DNA from: Marsupella aquatica
Taxonomy: Eukaryota; Marchantiophyta
Length of the DNA stretch: 64,000 nt
Assembly (NCBI GenBank): GCA_973895155.1
Contig: OZ316896.1
Span: 3,596,001-3,660,000, forward strand
Reading direction: 5' to 3'
Part shown: in pieces, positions 56,816-64,000 of the stretch
Numbering within the stretch: position 1 is the stretch's first letter
How the letters are laid out: every line of letters begins with the position of its first letter
Made by a program: the position numbers and the translations under genes
The notes under the pieces: generated by a model
Databases searched by the model: none
Told to the model about the DNA's origin: nothing
The model's input: the letters and a program-made list of their open reading frames with translations, nothing else

Positions 56816-57249
56816 ACTTTGGCATCAGAAAATTTCGCTTGATTCATTTCGTCAAACTGATGTAAGAAAACATTCATATTGATCTAATGTGATCGCCTGA
56901 GCAAATGTGAAAATTACTCCATAAACTGATGGGAGAGCTTCCATGATGAACGCATATACCCAACATTGATGGTTCTGATGTGTATTTCAGTTGAACATGA
57001 CATTTATGGTTCTGCCTAGTCTTACTGCCCGTGATATCTTACAATTATTATTTTGCGGTAGATTTCGTCCATATGGAGGATAATAGTCAGCATCCAATAA
57101 TCATGATGTGCCTCATTAATCACACGTGTTTCGTTGGCCATGGGACTGTATTTCAGCTAAATTATCGATCAGGGCTGTTTTGCAATGGCGCAAAAAAAAT
57201 CGTCAGAAGCTGGCCATATTTACAGCACCTCGGACAAGCCTCATTGGTA

Positions 57250-57960
57250 ACGCTGGACGATCTAGTATAGTGCCGACAACTGTTTGCTTTTTCTGGCAAG
57301 AAAGGTCGATAAGATGGCAACGTTAGAGGACCGGCTTCTAGCAACATTTTACCAGACTTAGCATGTCTGACATCTATCCTTGCAATAATTCGAGATACTT
57401 GCTTGGAAAGAACAGGCACTAATTTGACTTCAACTTCACAGTGGGATAAAGCGGCTGCAAGTGGTTCTTGGCTTCTGATCTTAGGAGCAATCTCGACTAT
57501 GGAACGCTGGACGAGAGTAGGGTCTGAAGATATCTTAAAGGATTTGAGCACACCTCAGTTTTGACCAATCATGCAGACCTTCCATGCAATTAGAGATATT
57601 CGCTTGGACAGGACGGGCATGAATTTGGATGGTTTAAGCAGGCCTCAACTTTACATGATTGAGATTAAACGGCCAGGAGCGGTTCTTGGCTTCTGACCTT
57701 AGGCGCAATCTCGACTATGGAACGCTGGATGAGAGTAGGGCGAGGAGTAGGGTCTGAAGATATCAAGTAGGATATATTTGAGCACACCTCAGTTTTGACC
57801 AATCATGCAGAACTTACTATCCTTGCAATTAGAGATATTCGCTTGGAAAGAACGGGCATAAATTTGGATGGTTTAAGCAGACTTCAAATTCACAGTGCGA
57901 TAAATACGGCTACAAGCGGTTCTTGGCTTCTGGTCTCAGCAGCGAATAAACTTAACATAA
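57250..57960. repeat. ~200-bp tandem block downstream of type II GLP, three copies
   Basis: Units start near 57,397, 57,600 and 57,838. Same family as 9,840-10,300 (two units) and 44,338-45,165 (four units). Confidence 0.8.
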
Positions 57961-58232
57961 ATTTAGCCATGTCGAGGACCCATCATCTATATGAAGGTGC
58001 ATACTGTCGTCTAAGACAGAAGGGGGGTGCCTACTGTTATTATGGAGGTCTTCATCCAGCCTGGGTGATTTTCGGTCAGGACTCTCTTCGTTAGTTCAGT
58101 CATGCAACTGTCGTTGTTCTTACGATGAATAACGTTTTTTAGTACCCTGGAGAATTAAGTTCCCGAGACTAGAACCATCATGACATTTCATCTCGAGTGA
58201 TGGATGGACTGAGTGTACCGATTCTGTACCGA

Positions 58233-58444
58233 AGAGTCCACTTCGTCCCACTCAAATATCACTCGGTCATGATCGTAGTGAACCAGCTCGAGCTCACAGT
58301 TCAGCGTGCTCTCATTGTAGTTCGAACTTATTTCCAGAAGCTCGCGCAATTTCTTCCACTTGAGAAAGGGATACAACCTCCTTACAGTATTGTCAAAATG
58401 TGTCTAGCCATCTTCAAGTGTTTCCAGCTGAAAGCTCAGCTGTG
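58233..58444 (+). promoter_or_regulatory. Orphan GLP promoter/leader fragment (unit B)
   Basis: Counterpart of 10,583-10,795: repeats the type II GLP promoter/leader seen at 55,450-55,660 without a GLP gene after it. Confidence 0.7.
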
Positions 58445-58999
58445 CGGATCTCAAGGTCGCAATTCAGGTAAAGCACAAAATGCATGTGTGGACTGAGCCT
58501 TCGTTAAGGAAATCACAAGGGTATCCATCCGGCAGTCAAAAATCTTTAGTAAAACTTTCTCTTCATTCCAATGCTTCGTCCTTCATCCTCCTCCACCACT
58601 CGATGATGACGATGGTGGAGGCTGGGGGCATACTTTGACATCCAAACAATATAACCAGATCAGAAGAATGATTACAGAATGCAGACGACTATACATCTGC
58701 ACGAAGATTACTCATGACCGCCACGATCTGAGGGAGTATCTAGTGAAGTTACAACAAACTAAGCGACTCTCTGAGCTAGCCCACGTTGGTGCCTGGAAAA
58801 CCATGGCCGCGACTTCTGACAACTATCCCAAGAGCATTTACACTACAAAACTCCTTATGAGCGAACCCGGAGCTGCTCATAACCGTCCCGATTTCCACCT
58901 GGAACGGACATCAATCTGTATTCTACACCTTCTATCCTTTTCATCATTAACGATTCATATACAAGAAGTAGTAATTTACTGTTCTACAAAATCATGGCA

Positions 59000-60763
59000 T
59001 TAAGGTTGAGGAGGCGAGACATAGGGATAGATTTGATCGGCAGGTGGGGCAGAAGGGTAAGCATATTGGTCGTAATTGGCATTAAAGGGAGGGGCAGAAA
59101 TGGCAGTATATAGATTATTCCCAGGCGTTGGGTACTGATTATTGTGATAGGATGAAGAACCAAATTGTCAGGTAAGGAGGCAGAGGTACTGAGCCTACGT
59201 CGCTGTTGTTCAGTTCTTAGCATGGACTCGGCATCCTTTATATTCTTTTGCCTCTTCTCCCCTTGCTGGGCACTAATCTTGACAGCCTGCCCAAGTTGAA
59301 ATATCGCCTTTGCTGCTCTCGCCCTGCACATCCACAATAATAATTAGGATGTAACAAACAAACCAATGTGTCTTCAAGCATCAAGCAGATGCAATATAAC
59401 ACCGAACTCGGCTACGGCAGTATCTTACCTAGCATCAGGTGAGAAGTCAGTAGTAGCGGCCCATTCAACGGTTCGGGTTACGGCTTCTCTGTAGCAGCTT
59501 TGCATCTGATCCCAGTCCGTCTCAAATTCCTATAAATACACACAGGGTCTAGTTAACGAACGTGTGTAGTCCATTCCCACGAAAAAGAGCCACCTCACTA
59601 CCGCAAACTTTTGGAGGTGCATGACGATACTTCTTCATACAATTGCTCGTGGCAACTAATTGTACCAGAACAAAGCATTCAAATAAGAACATCTGCAGAA
59701 CGTAAAACATGTAAAATGGGTTGCTGTTCTACCTCCGCACATATGAGCACTGCATAGTAAACATCATGCGCTAATGAATCTCGGTCATAATGATCCTTGC
59801 CCATCCTAGATTTGTTCAGGAAATCTTGCATCCCTCGTACAACAATATTTTTCTGAAAGTCACCGTATTTGAGTGTTCCTCAAGTAAGACCCCACCTAAC
59901 ACCGTAACCACATCAAGTGGGACAGTGCTCTTTTCTGGATCAGTCTGTAATCAACACACAAACCAAGCTCAGAAACCAAAGGAAAATTGCAATTTAAGTG
60001 GATCAAAAGAATTTGCATAACAGCTGACAGCACTTAAATAGTGCAAATGCGATGGCATCGGAGGTCTCCTTCTTGAGATCAAAGTAGATTTCAGAGCACT
60101 TACCAGTCTTTTAGCAGACAACAGGGCAGCCGCTTGCAGCTCGTGCTTGTACCCAGCCATCATTAGATAGTAGAACCTTTGGAAGGCTGTCATTCAAACA
60201 GTCAATATCTCAATTTGATTGGTTACTTTGCTGCGAAGTAGTCCAAATGAACCAAAGGACATAAGTTTTAACAAAAGCACCATCACCATCGAAAAGGATC
60301 AGGGATTGCAATTTGAACCAAGAATTACAGCTCACGATGGAGAATGAGCAACCACATTGACTGGCAGTCTAATTTAACTCAGTCCTGCAATTTTTTTGAC
60401 AGGAAGACTGCACAAACTAGCACCAAACCAATAGATCAAACTAAATTACGATATTGAATAATATACACCAATCTGAGGTGATACGTCTGAGACGAAGTAC
60501 CTATTGTCTAAGACCATATGTGAAAACCGAGAACGACACAGTGGGGATGGGTTTTTACCTAGTACAAGGTGATCGATTGGAGCCAAACCTTTCCCTTTGA
60601 GCTCAGTCAACACGCCCAATTCATGTTTGTTGGCATATCCCTGACGAACCTTCTGAACGCCAGCGGAAATGGCAGACGCCACGGCTTTGCTCGCACTGAA
60701 CATCATGCCCAATCCCTTCTTGGCAACCCCAAGAGCTGCATCTTGGGCCTGTTTGGACGACAT
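59000..60763 (-). pseudogene. Five-exon gene of unknown function, broken copy (unit B)
   Basis: Exons equivalent to unit A: 60,763-60,559; 60,186-60,104; 59,944-59,733; 59,529-59,429; 59,323-59,000. All GT-AG boundaries are kept. Exon 3 is 212 nt instead of 213 (1-nt deletion near 59,875) and exon 5 has lost 3 nt in frame plus 1 nt near 59,163. The first deletion shifts the frame at about residue 118, removing everything after it. In unit A the gene is intact. If these are not assembly errors, this copy is a recent pseudogene. Confidence 0.7.
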
Positions 60764-61549
60764 CCTGGCCTTCCCTTTATCCTGAGTAAATAAATGGCTC
60801 GCTGGCGCGTTCAATCGATCTGCTGTCTTTGAAACACGGGCTAAGACCAGGCACCCTCGGAGAACTGCCGACCTAGGGCGTGATGTGATGCAGGGTTCTC
60901 TGCCACCGACTTTTCTCCGACAAAGTGAAGGACACCAAAATCATCGATAATAAACCACAGGACTCACGCCTTGAAGCCAAAGAACGCTGCGGGATGGAAT
61001 TCGTGTTCCTGAGCACGACTCTAGAGGAACATTATCGTTTCAGTTCCCGTTTCCCTCTTCTCACACCAGATCCATATTTCCTCGACCATCCCTGCCCCGC
61101 CCGCATCGTCAATTGTTAGATCCCCATTTCACTGCGCAGCTTTGCCATCACGTCAATCCCCACCATCGCCTACTAGCAATCCACCCCAAACCGCCCTAAA
61201 CGCCAGCACCAACATAGAATTGCAATGTGCTGTGCGATCTACATCCAGAGATCGACACATTCCTCTTCGTTTTCAGGACATTCTTCGGGCCGTCATCCAC
61301 AACAATCGAGAAAACAAAACGGTACAGCCTCCGAATTTTCCCCAGTCATCGGAGTGCTGTCGAGAATCAGAATCGGCAGCAAAGACTAGTATTGAATTGG
61401 CAGCAGCAAAGACTCTAGTATTGAATCGGCAGCAAGAGCATTGTGGCGATGGTGGCTCGGTGCCAAAGAATAGAAGCATGGCACAATTTCAAATCGTCAT
61501 GGCTCTTGTCAACAGTCGACTCGTTTCACTCCTTTTTGCCCAAAAAATT

Positions 61550-62215
61550 TAGTGAACAATTTTGAACTTTCGGTGTTGTTAACAGGGGTCTCAAAGCTGA
61601 GAAATCACAGAGGTATTGAACTTTTTCACACCTTTTCACAACTTTTTCACAAGGTTAATGTAAATGTTTTTTCAATTGTTTCGTTCACCCCCGCCTCTAA
61701 CTGCAGAGCAAGGCCAGAGGGTCACTAAACACACATCACCCTAAAACAACACACCCAAACAAACACCAAAAGTAGTCACCGATTGAGTGAACTTTCGGTG
61801 GTGTTAATTTGGGGATCTCAAAGCTGCGAAATTACAGAAAGATGGTATTGAGCCATTAATAACTTTTACACAACTTTATCACAAGGTCAGTGTAAATTGT
61901 TTTTCATTTTTTTCCCACATCACCCTAAAACAACACACCCAAACAAACACCAAAAGTGGTCACCAATTGAGTGAACTTTGGTGGTGTTAAGAGGGGTCTC
62001 AAAGCTGAGAAATTACAGAACGATGGTATTGAGCCATAAATAACTTTTTCACAAGGTTAATGTAAATTGTAGATTTTAATTTTTTCTTCCACCGCCCCCC
62101 CTCCCCCCCCCCCCCCCCCCCCCCCCTTCCCTTCTAACTGCAGAGCAAGGCCAGAGGGTCACTAAACACACATCACCCTAAAACAGCACACCCAAAGAAA
62201 CACCAAAAGTAAAAC
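61550..62215. repeat. ~225-bp tandem array at right border of unit B
   Basis: Same array as 13,854-14,575, about three units, one internally deleted (near 61,910), interrupted by a 24-nt poly-C at 62,103-62,126. Confidence 0.82.
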
Positions 62216-62350
62216 CCAAGCAGGCCACCATGTCCAGCTGAAGGGAGAATCCCAGTATATAGCATCTCATCAACTTGCTTTACTTTTTGTCTTGTAGTGA
62301 TATTAAGTGGACAAAATTAAAGAGTAAGACTAGAATACATATTAAATGTG

Positions 62351-62555
62351 AATGAAATCAAATAATATAAATAAAGTACATGCAATAAAAACACATAGTG
62401 ACCAATGGAAAGTATAATTTTATTACACAAAGTTGCTACCAGTTGTACACAATGAAATCAAATAATATAAATAAAGCACATGCAATAAAAGCACATAGTG
62501 ACCAATGGAAAGTACAATTTTATTACACAAAGATCCTACCAGTTGTGCACGTATT
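62351..62555. repeat. 100-bp two-copy tandem repeat
   Basis: AATGAAATCAAATAATATAA starts at 62,351 and 62,451; the units are almost identical and contain CACATAGTGACCAATGGAAA. Confidence 0.85.
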
Positions 62556-63685
62556 TCAGTGTTTCTTATTAATGACTCTTATTCAATAAAAACCATAAAC
62601 TTAGGAAATAAAGCCACAAGGGGAGCTTAAGACAGGATGTGCTGACATTTCTTAGAATCATTACTTTCACTCATGAGTATATTTAAAAACGGTAGAAAAT
62701 GAAGCCCTTAGTTTCTCTCTAGGACTTAACAAAGTTTACAAATTATACAAATTAAGGGGGCTGTCAAAATAAATTCAAAACACTATAGAATACCAAAAAT
62801 TTAAAGGGGTCCAAAAATGAATTAAAAGTCTATGCGATACAAAGGATGCCCCTTGTTAAGGTACATTCAAATAAAAATTCATGATACACAAATATGAATA
62901 AGACAAAACATGAGAGTTGGATTCACAATATAGGAGCTTCAAAAATGAAGGGAGAATCCCAGTATAAACCTCATATCTACCCATCCAAGCCGCAGATCTA
63001 ACAAATCAGCCATTAGCCAAACAGGGCAGGCCCATAGTCCCACCAGGCCAGACTTTCACTTATGCCCTTAAAGACACGTTGTACCCTAATCCTTGTTTTC
63101 TATCTCCACTCTCACTTTCAATTATGTCTTTAGAGTCATTGTTGAGAGTCTTCACTCTAGACATTAGGCCCAGGGAGTAACTTTTGATTTGCCATATATT
63201 TTATTTATAAAGTGCAATAGAAACCTACTATTCAGGGCCATCGTCTAGAGTTAAGCCTCTAGACCTTGACTCTAAGGGGATAAGTGAAAGCTCATAAAGA
63301 AACACAGATGAGAACATAGATGAATGAGAAATAATAAGAAAAAAAATTGCAATAGTTTTTTGCTCTCATCTCTATTAATGTTCAATGAACGGGTAACTAG
63401 GCTAGTCTCATAGATTCCCAAGTAGAACTCCTATAGGGGTCTTTTGGAAAACTTGTAGCTTTTGATGGCAATTATATACTTATAGATTCTCTAGCAGAAC
63501 TCCAGTGGGGGTCTTCTGGAAAACTTTGCGGCCTCAATTGTACTACAATACCCAGGCATTTGTAAAATTCAAAAAGAGTGACGGTATTGTCAATTGGAAC
63601 ATCTTTAGTGGCAAAGTGATTGTTTTCATATACATAATTTCTGTAGGAATGGAAGTTACCAATTAATAACCATCTTAGAAGGTCA
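62556..63685. other. Gene-free AT-rich stretch right of unit B
   Basis: No gene supported. Contains two copies of a short motif AGATTC(C/T)...AGAACTCC...GGGGTCTT(T/C)TGGAAAACTT near 63,412 and 63,484. Confidence 0.5.
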
Positions 63686-63998
63686 TATTTAAAGGTACCT
63701 GCCATTCCCATAATCCATTGCCCAGAAGTAACCTTTTTCCGGACTCATACCCCAAAGGTGGTCTAGGCAAGGGTTCTAACCTAAACCATGTTCCCGGAAA
63801 GCTCAAAAAAGCTCCCTGGTTGCCGTTGGTCAGATTTTTTCACTTTCTGGTCACAAGTTAGTGACCCTAGACCAGACCCCATTATCCTATACTTGAATGC
63901 ATTATGGGGAAGTTAAATGATCACCCATCACAGGTTTCCGGGCAATAGATTTATGTATCCACAAATGATTATTGAGTACCTACAACACCCCTTACTAC
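63686..63998. repeat. Dispersed repeat, contiguous form
   Basis: Left part (to about 63,880) matches 21,072-21,270 directly; right part (63,881-63,998) matches 24,611-24,733 as reverse complement. It continues past the window end. Confidence 0.85.
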
Positions 63999-64000
63999 TA

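Larger units (their letters stand above)
49445..62215. repeat. Segmental duplication unit B
   Basis: Direct copy of 1,050-14,575. It lacks the 0.96-kb segment of A at 5,872-6,830, has a ~130-bp replacement near 51,975-52,110 and an expanded poly-C at 53,786-53,801, and carries three rather than two units in the block downstream of the type II GLP. Confidence 0.92.

Noticed and set aside
58635-59003. 122-codon plus-strand frame next to the 3' end of the five-exon gene in unit B
   Set aside because: Unit A lacks about 70 bp of it and the remaining frame differs, so it is not conserved as coding; no known domain.
62096-62126. Poly-C run as a functional G-quadruplex element
   Set aside because: A lone homopolymer inside a tandem array; length is unreliable and the corresponding site in unit A lacks it.

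Overview
The window is nuclear DNA from a land plant. It holds six intron-less germin-like protein (GLP) genes, a gene ending in a plant calmodulin-binding (PF07839-type) domain, a five-exon gene with GT-AG introns, and two long Ty1/copia LTR retrotransposons, one with a primer-binding site matching the 3' end of initiator tRNA-Met. The unusual GLP sequences and missing introns make a bryophyte-like lineage plausible, but the species cannot be named from sequence alone.

Layout. Two direct copies of a 13-kb block flank a repeat-rich middle. Unit A (about 1,050-14,575) and unit B (about 49,445-62,215) carry the same order: a copia RNase H remnant, a type I GLP on the minus strand, a long intergenic region, a type II GLP on the plus strand, a tandem-repeat block, an orphan GLP promoter, a five-exon gene of unknown function on the minus strand, and a tandem array of about 225-bp units. 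The units differ by small substitutions and many indels. GLP frames are open in both; the five-exon gene is intact in A and broken by two 1-nt deletions in B.

Between the units lie: copia element 1 (14,576-21,071); a foldback element and a very long inverted minisatellite (21.6-25.1 kb); a decayed copia RNase H piece and a GC-rich minisatellite (25.7-26.1 kb); a fifth GLP that looks like a type I/type II mosaic (26,428-27,144); AT-rich gene-poor DNA; copia element 2 (31,832-38,472) with identical 110-bp LTRs and a 5-bp target duplication; minisatellites (39.5-40.7 kb); the calmodulin-binding-protein gene (41,342-43,264); and a rearranged third partial copy of the type II GLP block (44.3-47.5 kb).

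Interpretation. The locus looks like a GLP cluster enlarged by segmental duplication, reshaped by gene conversion and inversion, and spread apart by retrotransposons. The GLPs are predicted secreted cupins acting in the apoplast. Copy number and promoters differ more than the proteins do, so dosage or expression may be what varies. No prokaryotic features, CRISPR arrays or convincing tRNA/rRNA genes were seen.
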